Shown: positions 24,247-36,993 of the stretch, piece by piece
Numbering within the stretch: the first letter of the stretch is position 1
Layout: each line of letters begins with the position of its first letter
From: Nemopilema nomurai
Taxonomy: Eukaryota; Cnidaria; Scyphozoa; Rhizostomeae; Rhizostomatidae
Length of the DNA stretch: 64,000 nucleotides
Reading direction: 5' to 3'
NCBI GenBank assembly: GCA_003864495.1
Contig: ML133413.1
Location: forward strand, 299,767-363,766
Position numbers and translations under genes: made by a program
Notes under the pieces: generated by a model
Told to the model about the DNA's origin: nothing
The model's database searches: none
What the model saw: the letters and a program-made list of their open reading frames with translations, nothing else

Positions 24247-25904
24247 ATTCATCTCTACAGCGAAGCAGCCATGTTACAAACTAAACAAGCTCAACGAAAT
24301 GAAACTTAAATCAGCGTTGTGGGAATGTATACAACGATACTACAAGGAATGGGTCCAGGATACGCTTACTAATTAACCTAAAATGTGTACACTGAATATA
24401 AGAAGAAGGCCCCACTTTCTTCCAAGAAATCAAGATTTGATTGGGACTAAACACGAATTCCGTCGAAGCTGTATTCTGACATAACTGAAGGTCATGATAG
24501 AATGGGTTCTCATCAAAAGCTTTCACGTAATCATTTTAGAGGTCCATGTTTTCTTCCCCAAGGCTAGGGAGAGAGTTCATGCGGACACGACTTTATTTTT
24601 GCACCCTGCATCACCGGCCATTTTTGAATGAATAAGTTAATAGATAAAAGAAGTTAATTTGCAAACATGAGACAAACAATCTTAATTAGTGATTTTAGCC
24701 ATCTATCTAAGGGCTGATTTTCGCTCAGTGCTTCGTCGCGCGCGCAATAGTTTGCAATCGACTTGCTACGATTGCATGCTGATGCCAATTCTAAATTCGT
24801 AGCTCCAATCCAAGATGGCGGCAATCAAGAACAGGCTTGTGATTTCACAGAGTCTCAAGCTCTTGTTTCCGTAACGAGATGTAGAAAAGTATTTCTGGTC
24901 AAAGGAATATTAAATGAAGGTGAAGTAAAAAACGAGTTTGGCTTGTTTATAATGAGCACTTTTTTACACTTTCTCGTACGGGTCCAAGGACATTTGAAAT
25001 GTTGCTGTCTTGGTTCATTATTGCCCAAAACAGCCTTGTGATATTCAAATTATTATAAAATAAATATAAGTGTGCTGAATTCAGAGGAAAAAAACAGGCG
25101 CTATCCCAAAGTCAGCTCTAACCCGGCAAAATAAGTTCCAATATAAATTTACACAAAATTAAAACTACACAAATAAAAACACAGAAAGAGATTCAAGGGA
25201 AAAACAACTTAATTTATTGTGTAATAGAATTCTTTTAAAGTGATTTGTGTTAACTAAAAACCTTTCAGTATAGCATCTTAACTCATTCTATTAGCTATTT
25301 TAGTGAATTTAGACTGCCGAAAAGTAATAAAATGGTTGATATCGATATTTTTATGTGAATAAAGCTTGATTCGCAATATTTGGTGCATAAAAACCAGCAG
25401 GACAGGCTGCAAGAAGAATTGCGCCATTGTAATTTGCGACGTCATATTGATTGTATTCGCTCGGCGCGATTTTACACGATTTTGATTGGCTAGTGATAAT
25501 CCTGTCAGGCGATCGATCACAATGACTTCTTTTCAGAAAACATAGTTCGATGCATGTGCATCCACAGAAATGATTCAATAGTCACGAAAAGCCAGGTTTG
25601 CCTGTAGGACGTTCCCGCCAGCGCCTGTGGTAAAATTAGTACGAGATAAATTGGCAAAGAACCAATGTGGTCGATATTGCTGGATTATTCAGCCACACAT
25701 ATAAATGATGGTAAGTTGAATGAATAAATAGATGAGTGAATGAACAAGAGCTAGGCGCTTATTTTAGTGTTAGTGCGGCTGGGTTTTAACCAGTGGCATA
25801 GCTGAAGATGGTACAAGTTTTAGCCAGCACTATCAGAGTTCTCCAAGGCGTGGTTTTTTTACAAAAAAAGATCGAAGAAGCTAAATGCAGTTAACGAAGT
25901 CACG
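24247..25904. other. Intergenic DNA without a supported gene
   Basis: Open frames are at most 92 codons, start at non-ATG codons and have no recognisable domain. Nothing else was seen. Confidence 0.6.
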
Positions 25905-25912
25905 AGGTTGAC

Positions 25913-26225
25913 CATAGGCGCCGACTACGTGGGGGCTTGGGGGCTCGAGCCCCCCCTGGGAATTGCTATGGGGGGGGGGGGGGGGGTGCTCAGCCCTCCC
26001 TGGAAATTTCGTTTGAAATCAATCAAAGAATTGAACTGATGATACTGAAGACCATGATGTTATATCGGCTTTATTAAAATGGTTTGTTTTGTTATTATAC
26101 ATACTACATATGTTGTATTACGTTATTAAAGCGACAGGTAATTTCTCTACCTTTTAACTTTATTAATTTTCTTAAAATTTAAATTTTGAGCCCCCCCCTG
26201 GGAAAAATAAAAGTCGGCGCCTATG
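25913..26225. mobile_element. hAT-type MITE, 313 bp, perfect inverted ends and 8-bp target-site duplication
   Basis: It begins CATAGGCGCCGACT and ends with the exact reverse complement AGTCGGCGCCTATG. It is flanked by AGGTTGAC at 25905-25912 and again at 26226-26233, a perfect 8-bp target-site duplication. The body holds three versions of GAGCCCCCCCTGGGA and a long G-run near 25970. No open frame of note. Perfect duplication and ends suggest a recent insertion. Confidence 0.92.
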
Positions 26226-26233
26226 AGGTTGAC

Positions 26234-28300
26234 ATTGAAAGTTCTTTGTGGTCATGCAGGACCGGCCCATTGTATCTGGCTTGGTATATAAATTGCGCCA
26301 ATGCAGAAAGTCGTGCCATGCGATTGGAGCACTGTACGCTAATCTCGGTTTGGCACGAGTGGAACAATGGTTTATGGCCTGAAAGAGTGATTTAACTGGC
26401 TAAAATGCAGTCATTCGTCGACGACTTCAAGTCCAAGTCCTCCACATAGTGAGTGGATGGAGCGACTTGTTTTCATGAAGCGGCTAGGCCTTGATGCACT
26501 GCACCAAAAAAGTTGGCAGGCCGAGTAAGCATCAAAATATGGAGATTTGGGGGGGGGGGAGGGGAGGGGGTGTAAACGGGTGAATGTACAGACCAAAATT
26601 CAACTCTTGCTAGTCAATATGTAACTCATTTTTCAATTACAACGTCTAAATATCATCCATAGAATTTGCCGACCAACTTTTCAAAAGTGAAGGGGGGAGG
26701 TTGTACCCCTGCTAGGTACACCCCAGGTTGTTGGTCAGCATCTAAAAACAATGTCAGAGCGTATACTTTGTAACATCCACGGGCAGTATTGTCTGTTTGT
26801 TAATTGTGGCTAATCGTACCTCGGCTTTCACTCCGAGTTTTAAATTCCCATTGATCGACGGTGCGAACAAGAACGTGAAAGAAAAAGCTGTGTCAAAGAA
26901 AATATGGGCAAAGGTGAAAATAGAATTCAAAATTTGCGTGCTCAGATTGTGGATTTGAAAAGTCATGGAAGTTTATTGATAACGATGGGTCGTGTATAGC
27001 AGCTTACGTCAGAAGAATCCAAAATCTTAGTATTTCTACTTTTTTCGATTTAGAAGCATTATTTTGAATATCTTCTGGCTAGAAGGTAGCACGTCAAATA
27101 CTAGCAGAATAGCAAAGAAACAATGGGTTCAATGGCCAAGAAGACCAAACTTTGTCTTTAAGATAAATTTACATTATTATCAAATTTTCCTAGTTAACAC
27201 TCTTCGATTAGTTTGACTCAAAGTAAAATATTCAGTAGTTTCTAAGATGTGTTCGGTTTAAGATGAGCACATTATTCACTTTTTTTAACCACCTCTGTTC
27301 TCAATTTCATCCGACGTAACTGCTAAGAGAAAGAATTCAAAAGCAATTGCATTGCCTTATGTTTGAATCTCCGCGTCCATTCGCATGTCGCGGACAACAG
27401 CAAACATTGATCTACTTTTTGCCTCGTGTTTCCTTCTTAAATGAAACAAGGGCAAGGTATGCAGTGTTTACAATCGTACCCTTTAATCTGTAATAAAAGA
27501 AAGAATCACTTAAGATTGTTTGCCCATTCTAATAAATTATTGTCATAGCACTCCTTTTCAAATTTCAAAACAAACCAAGAATGACTCAGAGACAATACGC
27601 GGCAGTAATTCGTTCTGCGGAGGAGACTGCCGCAAATATGTCTTCCGTGCTGCTGTTGTTGCTGTTACGTTAAGAAGCTGCCATCAATAACCGATTGCCA
27701 ATAATTTAATAATACTGCAGCATTAATCCATATAATGTAAATAAATATTCACGAAGTTATCATAATTTGCGACAAATTTTTACGTTTATACAACACCCTC
27801 AGTTGGGAAATGGCTTACGGTTGGAAGGGAGAATTCTAAAATTGTTAGGAAATTTTCAAACATGCGCTTCTTCCCGTTTTTTGCAGATCAGGATGTATTT
27901 GTGACTTGCATCTTTAGCATATCGTTATCGCTTCGAGGATAGGTCCTGTTCTTGAATAGCGCTGTAGACACATGTACTGTTCTTGAATTGTTCACAACTT
28001 ACCTCGATGAAAAACGGTGATGGGATCGGAGCTAGTTGCCATAGCTACGGTTGTTACAATTGTAACGGTTTAAAATGTTAGATTGAATAGTTTGATTTTC
28101 CCAAACTATTTAACTCGCAGCCACAATAACAATGACACCAAGTCCCAACAATAATTTGAGAATATTCATCGTCGTCACATATTTAAACGTGAATACCCTG
28201 AAAATATAAGATTAAATAATGTTCCTAACTTTGGCAAAACTTTGGCTGGTGTAAACTTGGAGGCTAACTATTTGATTTCATCGCCTTTCGTGTTTGGTGT
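26234..28300. other. Intergenic DNA upstream of the epsin gene
   Basis: No gene supported. It contains a G-rich run near 26550-26572. Open frames are short and overlapping. Confidence 0.55.
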
Positions 28301-28309
28301 GGCTGAAAT

Positions 28310-28528
28310 GGTGGAGGAAGAAAACCGCGGGCCGGAATTCGAAAGAATTTGACGCATGCGCAGCGCGCCCTGGGTAGATTGAGAATGAAATGTCGATGTT
28401 AGCTGTCAGGGATGACTTAGGACATCTGCGGAGTTGCCCAAAACACAGCACTTAGGGAAGTTAACGTCTGTCCTAATCATTGATCGCTTCTCTTAGGACC
28501 CAGCAAAGTTTCGTATGAAGTATTAATC
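28310..28528 (+). promoter_or_regulatory. Probable epsin promoter and 5' leader
   Basis: A GC-richer patch in AT-rich surroundings, including CCGCGGGCCGG and ACGCATGCGCAGCGCGCC (28352 onward). The part ACGCATGCGCA is close to the NRF-1 consensus GCGCATGCGC. A pyrimidine-rich TCGCTTCTCTTAG ends about 30 bp before the start codon and could be the acceptor of an intron in the leader. Inference only. Confidence 0.4.
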
Positions 28529-30140
28529 ATGGCTTTAAGGAGAACGGTGAAGAATGTGGTGCGAAATTTCAATGACATTGAGGTGAAAGTTCGCGAGGCA
28601 ACTTCGAACGACCCATGGGGGCCTTCCAGTTCGTTAATGGGAGAGATAGCTGACGCCACATATAACGTATCGGCATTTTCATCTATCATGAGCATGTTGT
28701 GGAAGCGCTTAAATGACCACGGTAAGAATTGGCGACATGTATACAAGTCATTGACTGTCCTCGACTATATTATCAAGACTGGTAGTGAACGTGTCGCTTC
28801 TCAGTGTCGTGAGAACCTCTTCGCCATCCAGACACTCAAAGACTTTCAGTTCATTGACAAAGATGGGAAGGACCAAGGAGTTAACGTTAGGGAAAAGTCG
28901 AAACAGATTGTTGCTTTGTTAAAAGATGACGAGCGATTGAAGAGCGAACGGCAAAGGGCACTCAAGCGAAAGAAAGGTTCGCGCAATCGCAGGGTGGAGT
29001 AGGCAACAAGAACTTCAGGCAGAACAAGAAATTTGCTTCGTCTTACCCGACTGCCACTGGTGACATTAAAGGTGGAAATGATGACGAATCGTCACAGTCA
29101 AGTTGGGATGGCGATAAAAAGAGCACAGACAGCCAAGATGGCAAGCTAAGTAATGAATTTGAGAAGGCTAGGCCGTCGAACGAAGCTGAAGAGGAAATGC
29201 AGTTGCAAATAGCCCTTGCTATGAGCAGAGAAGAAGCAGAACATAATAAAAGGCTAGAAGCTGGTGACCAGAAACGTCTTGCTGTGGCCTTGAAGGAAAA
29301 TGGAAGCATGCAACAGGAATCAGGCCCATCAACATTACTTGATTTGACTGCACCATCCCCAGGCCCCACTGGCAGTCCTAATAATTTTGATCCATGGACA
29401 AGCTCAGGAAATGCCCCAGTTCAAGATCAGGCAGCTGTTGGCTCCCAATCTCAACAGCCTTGGGGCACTCAAGCAAGCAAAGCTCCCAACTGCATTCCAG
29501 AATACATTTGGCAACAGCCCCCAACCACATGTAGATCCTTGGGCAGCAAGTGTCAGCCCCCAACTCCAGCATCAGACCCATGGGCCCCAGCAACAAATCA
29601 TCCAAAGACTACAGCAGATCCATGGGCCGCACCAACACAAACAAGCGAAGATCCATGGGCAACAGCACCTGCTACAAGTTCACATGTTGTCCATTCTGAC
29701 CCCTTCGCTCCTCAGGTAGGAATACACAGAGCAGTAGTAATGGTTTTGACCCAAGGGCTGAACCAGTTGGTATGCAACAAGCCATGGCAGTGAATCCATT
29801 TGATTTGTCAGGAGTCAACAGTGCATTACCCCAGTCAAGTGAGCAAACAACTGATTTCCTTGGAACCAATTCAAAGCTAGTGAACCTTGATGATATTTTG
29901 GGGTCAAAGAGCTCCAGTTCTGCAGTAACAAATCCATTCGCAACAACCATAACACCAAAAGCAACAAATCCCTTTGCTGTTGATAAGCCAAAGGCCAAAT
30001 CTATAAATGAACTACGCTCTGAGCAAACATCATTTGTGACACCACCAGTCAATGGACCGCAGGCAGATGTCTTGTTACCCACTCCACTGCTGCCAGAATC
30101 CAATACAGGCACAGATAGGGCTAATCCATTCCTCCTTTAG
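28529..30140 (+). CDS. EPN: Epsin (ENTH-domain endocytic adaptor), single exon, four frameshifts
   Basis: Epsins bind PI(4,5)P2, ubiquitinated cargo, AP-2, clathrin and EH-domain proteins at clathrin-coated pits. ATG 28529 has a favourable context (ATCATGG). Residues 1-146 are a complete ENTH domain with NDPWGPSSSLM, LWKRLNDHGKNWRHVYK and DGKDQGVNVREKSKQ; basic Arg4, Arg5 and Lys8 lie in helix zero. Then come a UIM (EEEMQLQIALAMSREEA, near 29192), a clathrin-box-like LLDLTA, five DPW motifs, a DPF, LVNLDDIL and four NPF motifs, the last right before the stop. The total of about 537 codons is normal. The frame is lost near 28966 (one G missing), 29485, 29570 and 29718, yet motifs continue on both sides. 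There is no intron, unlike most animal epsins, and no poly(A) tract just downstream. It is either a real gene with assembly indels or a young retrocopy. Confidence 0.85.
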
Positions 30141-32332
30141 AAAAGGTAACTCTCAAGAATATGTCTTTATGAATATATTGTGACAATTTCAGTATGATGT
30201 TTTGTGTTGTTGTGATATCAAAACGAACAATTGCGAGCTAACATCAAGCCTTTTTCATGATTTTAATTAGTTAGAATGTTGAATACTCAGATATATGCAC
30301 TTTTTTGTCCTTCAAAGTTATAACTGGTGAATATGCATCTTCCTTTGCAAAAAACAACCTTAGTTTGAAATTACATTGTCTGGTGTTTTCTTCTCTAATA
30401 CAAAATGTGTGTCAAGAGAGAAATTTTAATACAGTTGAAGAGGAAATAGAAGATATGATAAGAAACAGCATTATCTCATCAGTCATTGCTTTATTTTGCT
30501 AAACTTGTTATCAAAATGATTTTTTCTTGACAGTGATCTTCATTATTTGTCAAAAAGAATTCTGAGATGCTTGAGGCAAAATTTTGTGAAGTGAATATTT
30601 GATGTGAAAATTTAGAGATAGTTTTGCAAAATTAGTATTTATCAAAGACTGCTTGGCCCACACATTATTTTTGACTGTTTTTCTTGGTGGGAGCATAACA
30701 TCTATGACAGCATGTGTGCTAAATTGTGCCACAGTTCTACTAATTTTCAAAGCTATCTAACTATTTTTCAATCAATTAACAGAAACTGTTACTGTCTGTT
30801 ATACCAAGCACTGATATTTTGAATGAAGAATGAAAAGGAATCTTTTATTTCCAGAAGTATGCGAACGGCTGGAAAAGAAGCAGTTGAACTTGTAGGAAAA
30901 AGGAGCCCTGCAAAAAATTGACTGATTAATCTGAACATTTAGTAGCCTGCTTGCAGTATTGAATAGCTCTAAGTAACCAAGGTAGTTTTGTAAAAAAGAT
31001 ATATTTCTAGTTTCAATAAGCACACAAGTCCATATGTAGCTGTCGTGCCCCAGTTCAGTTTTTTGTCACTATGGCAGCCAGTTCTTATTCGTTCTTCCCA
31101 GGAGTCCAGTGCTCACTTAAGTACTTATATCAAAATATGGTTGGCCTCTCTCAAGTCTCTTATATCTAATTTCCTTTCGTAGCATTTGCTTTAGAAATCT
31201 TTATGAAATTCTTGGACTAATTATTAGCATAACTGAACCTATATTTTTATGTTAATGTCCATCCCAAATAACATATCCTTTGCCAAAACTGAAGTGTTTT
31301 AAACATTGGCAGTTTACCCATATTTTCAACATTGTAATCAAAGGCAAAAAATTTCCAAGCAAGCTAGTTTGAAATTAGGTACTATATTTGTTTTCTAAAA
31401 GACATACAGGGGTTAGAATCGGAATATGTGCTCAGTTTCCTTTTGATTTTATTGTCCTTGTTACTCACCAGAATATGTTTGTGCAAATTTACACTGAGCT
31501 TGAGACTGGGAAAGATCTTTTTTATGAAATAGGACCCTCCACCCACAATAAACAATTAAAAACTTGACATTATTATTCACACATAATATGTAGTCAGGTA
31601 TGTTACCTTGTGAGCACAAACATTTTTATCAAAGAAGACATAAATTCTTATCCCTGTCCTTCTTCTCCTTAATATATTGCTTGTTTTTTTATTGTCTCAT
31701 ATTCAGCTGCATAATAATTAATGAAATAGATATTTATTTCAGATACATTTCTCTCTCTCTCCTGTAAATCCTTTTCTATGTATCATTTTTCTCCAAAGGA
31801 TTGAATTTATAAATTGCTCATCTTTTTCTGCAGAGTGGCAGCTTTGACTAATCATGGCAAATATTCTAAGTTTTTTATGCAAGAGCTTTGATGCTGTGCC
31901 TTTATTGACTAAATAAATGTTATAAACAGATTGAAAAATTGCAAGATGGGCAGCATGTCCACTCATGAAAAGGGATTTGCATTTTCTTGTACCCTTGCTG
32001 TTTTCTGTATTGTTGCCAGAAGGGCTTGTATCCTGAATGAGCTATGGTGGTAGAAAATTTTTTTTGGAGCTAACTGGGAAATGACTTGAAATAGTACTAA
32101 GGAAAGAAGCAGCATTGAAGATAGGATACCTTAAAAAATATCAACAAAAATCCTTTGCTACAGAAAGGGGACATCCATGATGTGATAAATTTGCAATTGA
32201 TGTAGTAAAACACTTTCATTTTCAGTCCTTGTCACAGGGTTCTTTTTTCAAATGATGATTTATTCGAATTGTTTTGTACACTTGCGTCTGTATCAATTCA
32301 TTCATATATGTAGGGCCCATCTTTTCTTTTAA
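30141..32332. other. Probable epsin 3' region and intergenic DNA
   Basis: No gene supported. The first AATAAA in the plus direction that I notice is near 31548. Open frames are short and without domain signature. Confidence 0.5.
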
Positions 32333-32475
32333 GTAGTCCAGTCATTAGTGAGCGCGAAGAACTCAAAGTGCAAACAGTATTTACCATCCTGAATAGAGAT
32401 TCTAGTGCCGAAGAGTACCTAGATGATGTTGACACAAACGTATTGTTAAATGGACTGTCAGCGTCTTCATTTTAA
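32333..32475 (+). CDS. Possible isolated terminal exon, function unknown
   Basis: A frame reads SPVISEREELKVQTVFTILN and continues for 46 codons to a TAA at 32473-32475. It is preceded by a pyrimidine tract CTTTTCTTTTAAGTAG that could be a splice acceptor. The composition is protein-like (acidic, no repeats) and ends LNGLSASSF. I recognise no family and see no partner exon upstream, so it may be chance. Confidence 0.25.
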
Positions 32476-33333
32476 GTGGTCGTGTTCTTGTCATTCTTGT
32501 TTATTTTACACTTGATTCCTTTACATCATTAAGAATTCAGGCCTATAAGAGTATAAGGTTTCTTACATACAAAGTTTATGTAAAGCCGATGTGTTAACAA
32601 GATCGCGCTGGTCAGACTAAACGTAAACCTTTTTTAGCACATGAATTTTCTTGATGTGATTGATACCAGAGACTATTTTCTATTTGAAGCTTTGCGTCGC
32701 TTTGTTCTACTTTTAACAGTGTAGGTTAAAGAACTGTATCGACGCATTTTCCTATGTAGAAGACCTTGCTCAAGAATGAAAATTAATTTTTCTGTCATGG
32801 AAGCAAAACTGACAAGTGATTTGCGTAAAAAGTTTTGCATTTTTGGTATGTAAAGGTTGTTCAGTTACCTCTGTAGTATTACCTTTTACATCTGTGTTGT
32901 AAAAGGCGTTTGAAAATAATATTAAATGACTAGTCACAAATGATGAAAAGCTTGGGCTATGAAAGAAATCTTGAAAACATAAGTTGCCTGTTTTTTCAGC
33001 AAGTGATTATGGAAAGTATGATTGAAAGTGTTGCCTCGATTGCGTTCTATAAGTTCGCAATGTTTCTATGAGCGGTAGAGAAGCAAGTTTTCAATTAAGA
33101 GCGTAACTAGAGGTCAGGGACCATTGCCAAGACAAAGAAGATCAAGAAGTTAGAGGTTTGCCGAGTGTAAGTTCTAAGAATTACAGCCACCCAGCGAATG
33201 CTTTTTCGAATTCTCCAAATAAAAAGTAGTGCCCAAAAACTTCGACCAATAAACTTTATAAAGAGCATTGAATAGCGGAATGGGAGTTTTCGGACACTTA
33301 ACGTATCACCTTTCTCCGAGTATGCGCAAAAAC
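32476..33333. other. Intergenic DNA without a supported gene
   Basis: Nothing recognised on either strand. Confidence 0.5.
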
Positions 33334-33455
33334 CTAGCTTTACGTGAAGAAGAATGGCTGTTCTAAAGCTTTACGTGAAGAAGCTTTACTAAAGCTTTAC
33401 GTGAAGAAGAATGGCTGTTCTAAAGCTTTACGTGAAGAAGAATGGCTGTTCTAGT
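33334..33455. repeat. 31-bp tandem repeat, about 4 copies
   Basis: The unit is AAAGCTTTACGTGAAGAAG followed by AATGGCTGTTCT. The second copy is shortened to AAAGCTTTACGTGAAGAAG plus CTTTACT. The others are identical. Confidence 0.9.
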
Positions 33456-34844
33456 TATGATGTTTCAATTTCCATTCCAATGATCGCATACATCCAATTC
33501 TGCTCTTGACGGTGGCTTTATGCTCTGCAAACTTTTGATGGTATTTGAGTGCTAGCTTTCATTTAATCATTGATTATAAGTAAATATTACCAATTTTCCA
33601 CTTATCCGGGTACCAAGTATTAGCTTTGGACAGACAGAAATGATGGGCACATCAAATAATGGCCTCCAACAGGCACAGCGCGTTGACTTTTGTATGCTAT
33701 TTTCTGCTAGACCGTTGTTTGATATAGAAAAACGTATTGACAACCACTTCTTAAGGATAACCTATAAGGTAAAATGTTTTTGCTACGCTGAAACTTCTTA
33801 TTAACTTAACAAGCTCCTCGTACGGTCTTCGATATCCGACTTGAGGTGATTGCAATTGCATTACTGCTGCTACAGAAAGCACTTTAACTATTTTATAAAA
33901 AATTGTAAGAGAGCATTAGACAAATGATGTAACTTTAGTTTGAATAAGCATGACTTGCTCCTTCTCAAGCACAACTCTTTGCTAAAGAAGTACGATAGTT
34001 AAAATAACAATACTTGGGCCTTAGACAGAAAGCCTCGTTTTATCGGATACAACAGCAATAACAACAACAGCAACAACATTGTGACCAACGCAAACAGCCA
34101 GTGTCTATCCAGGAGCAGGACCCTAGTCGGTAAGACTGTGCTTTAATGCTGTAATTTCTAGTCGGTAAGGCTGTAATTTCTAGTCGGTAAGGCTGTGATA
34201 GTGTTACACAGCTCATTCCCTGGACATATATCTTGCAGGGTGGATATGGCTCGCATGGAAGTCAAGACTGGATTTTAAATAAATTTATTGAATGTATTTG
34301 ATTAGAAAAATGGTTTTTGGGGAATATGCAGTTACTGGCATATCCATTCTAAACCACGTGTAAAAATGTTACGTTCACTGTAGATGAATTCGCGTACCGC
34401 TAAGGCAAGTGCTAGACATTATTCGCATCAATCAACGCACAGGACGTCAATTGCAAGCTATAAAAATATAATAAACCACACAAGATAAACCACACGAGTA
34501 CCGGTGCAAGGGAACCCGATAATTATTATAGCCACAATTACCATAATCGTGGATGCCACAGGACAGGAAGTGACAATACCAATGATGAACTCGAATTTAC
34601 TCTGCTTTCGTTCATTGAGTAAAATTTCCAATGATGAAGGATCAACACCTGATATGTAAATTCTGCAGCGAAAATGGATTATTCCATTATGCTACATGAT
34701 TACTTTAAACGTGTAGATCCAATGTCGAAAAAAATGATGGTAAAAAGTGATGGTGTAACCCTGCCTCAACAACAGAAAATATATTATTACAAAAACGGAG
34801 TCTGAAGATTACAAAAATTAATCAGAGAAAAAAGTGCAGCGTAA
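33456..34844. other. Intergenic DNA with small local repeats
   Basis: No gene. AACAACAGCAACAAC-type simple sequence lies at about 34050-34080. Three copies of CTAGTCGGTAAGRCTGT lie at 34113-34190. Confidence 0.55.
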
Positions 34845-35480
34845 CAGATCTTTTGTGGAATCGAAATCAATTCTCAAAATTTGTGTGCTTCTATTCACAT
34901 TTGAGCAGAGCTTTGGGTAAACCATTCACAACATGAGTTCTATATGTTCGAAATTTGATAGCACAATAGTGGAAGCAATGCCCTACGTCAAGAGGTAATT
35001 TACTAAAAGAGATTTGTCTAGCATTCTTTTGGGCTAATTTTTGTGATTTGCTTTTAAATTCAAGCAACAGCAACATTGATATTTATTAACTGTCAAACCT
35101 GCTTTACTCAAAATAAACGGCAAATAAATTAATTGGATTGCTGGTTGAATTAAAAAATCTTAATTTCAATGAGAGTGATATCAAATAATTTTATCTTAAT
35201 CAATTTCTTCTATAAATTCTCATTAAATGACGCAGTCTTAGACCGTGGCCTGGAGTATAGGCTTGCCCTCCTTTAATAGGACAAGAAGCAAGCTGAAAAT
35301 TTCAACCATTTCAAGCTCCAATTCATTCTTTTTCGCTAATTCTGTTTTCAACTGAAGACATTGAATACAGTATTCGTTTTGCCGAACTTTTTTTGCAGCC
35401 GATGTATCATTAGGGTTGAAAGAAGCAGGTTGAGAAATAATTTTAGAAGTCAAAGGCCGTTCAAAGCTGTCAAACATCCA
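34845..35480. repeat. Dispersed or duplicated block, copy 1 (partner 47555-48190)
   Basis: It is collinear and in the same orientation as 47555-48190. Shared words include GCACAATAGTGGAAGCAATGC, GTGATTTGCTTT, AACATGT/AACCTGCTTTACT, CAGTCTTAGA, CCTTTAATA and ACCATTTCAAGCTC. Similarity by eye is about three quarters with many indels. The minus strand has a 79-codon frame (35238-35477), but the partner copy does not keep it, so I do not call a gene. Confidence 0.7.
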
Positions 35481-36662
35481 ACTTTGGGCAATCAGCTTAG
35501 GTCAGGCTGTGTTACCATAAAGAAGCCCCCCATTTTACTGAAATAATCAGTTTTAATTAAAATGATGACCCCAGACCATTTGTCTGTTTTGTGATTTCCT
35601 AATTACATGGAGAATTCAGATTGCGTCAAAACATAAAGTGACGACAATTTTCATATAATTGGGTAAGCTAGGTCATCTTTTCACCTAGGTGTTCTGGATC
35701 CTATCTATATTTAAATGGAAAACCCCATTCTTTGTAGACAGAAAGAGTTCTTCTTTTCCCTTGGGCTCTTCTAAAGTTATGTGGTAAGTAACGCTGATTG
35801 GTCAATTATAACCAATCACGCGCTCTGCTTATCACCATCTAGTGTTTTCGATCCACACCTGGCTACTTATTGGGTCAGTTTTTGGTTATTTTCCGATGTT
35901 TGCAAACTTTAAGGAGTTTCGGACTAAAGGTTATTTAAGTATGCAAAAACTTTCCAGCTATTGTGAAGTTTCGTACCGCAAAGTGACCACTACTTCCAAA
36001 AACATAGTATCGTTGCTTCCACCTGCTACCTGAGTTTATTATAAGAACGTAGCAGAAATGCGAAGACCTATTCTGATTCGAAAAATTGCTTAAGCATTTT
36101 TATTATTCGAATAGCAGGAGAATGCATAATTCAGATTGGGTATCTGGTGTTTCGAATTCGGTATTTAGTCACCGAGGCTTGGTTGTTTTTCCGGGAAGAG
36201 TTTGGTTCTGACCGACGTTTTTATTGTTTGTTGAAAGACGTTAGCGGTATAATTTCAAAGACATCTTTGGCATCCAGTGTGCCTCGTGCCTCGCAGTGTG
36301 TATGCTTTACTGCTAAGAGACAAACTAATTTTCACCTTAAAACAGCCCTGACCTTGTTCTGCGATTTATTTTTTTGCTTCATCGTACGATAGCGAAAATC
36401 AATCACGTACCATGACAAAGAACTATGCACGCACCGCAAATAAAAAGAATGTCCAACTGACATTGGCCATAGAATAAACATAACGTCCTCGCCAGACTCA
36501 TTCATGAAAAGTGGTAAGTTACACTAGCTAACTCGCCAGCGTTTCATTCTTCATTTCTCCGTTACATTCTTATTTATATTCAGCCAGAGACAGAACCTTC
36601 CATAGGGCAAAAAAATTACACAATGAAATAACACAATATGACACAAGCAAAACATGTGTACT
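35481..36662. other. Intergenic DNA without a supported gene
   Basis: Short open frames only (at most 81 codons, non-ATG starts). Nothing recognised. Confidence 0.5.
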
Positions 36663-36938
36663 TCAACTTAATAAAAAAACTGTGCATGCAATAAATAACA
36701 GTGGGTGTTTTTGCTGCAGAAACTCCAGTTTCGTTGTTAAGGAAGCCATCGCTTTCATTCTCTTCATCATCCGAACTTCCAAAAAAATGTATTCCATTTC
36801 ACTTTCATGGATTTCGTGAACTGACAGAGTTGTTGGAGTTCCAGCTTGATTATCGTGCTCATATTCAATTTCAGCATGAATGCTATCTTCATCGCTTGAC
36901 ATAGGTCTGGAAGTACCTGTTGTTGATTGCTGCTCACC
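36663..36938 (-). CDS. Possible terminal exon on the minus strand, function unknown
   Basis: On the minus strand a good acceptor-like TTTCAATCTTTTAG is followed by a frame GEQQSTTGTSRPMSSDEDS. It stays open for about 90 codons to a stop at 36663. The early part is acidic and serine-rich, and the end is hydrophobic (FIACTVFLL). No family recognised. It could be the last exon of a minus-strand gene, or chance. Confidence 0.25.
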   Translation of the reverse strand, partial: GEQQSTTGTSRPMSSDEDSIHAEIEYEHDNQAGTPTTLSVHEIHESEMEYIFLEVRMMKRMKAMASLTTKLEFLQQKHPLLFIACTVFLLS

Positions 36939-36993
36939 TAAAAGATTGAAATGCAAACCATACTGCAACTATTTACGAACGATATTACGTAGG

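Noticed and set aside
25790..25830. Another hAT-like end (CAGTGGCATAGCTGAAG)
   Set aside because: No inverted partner or target duplication was found nearby.
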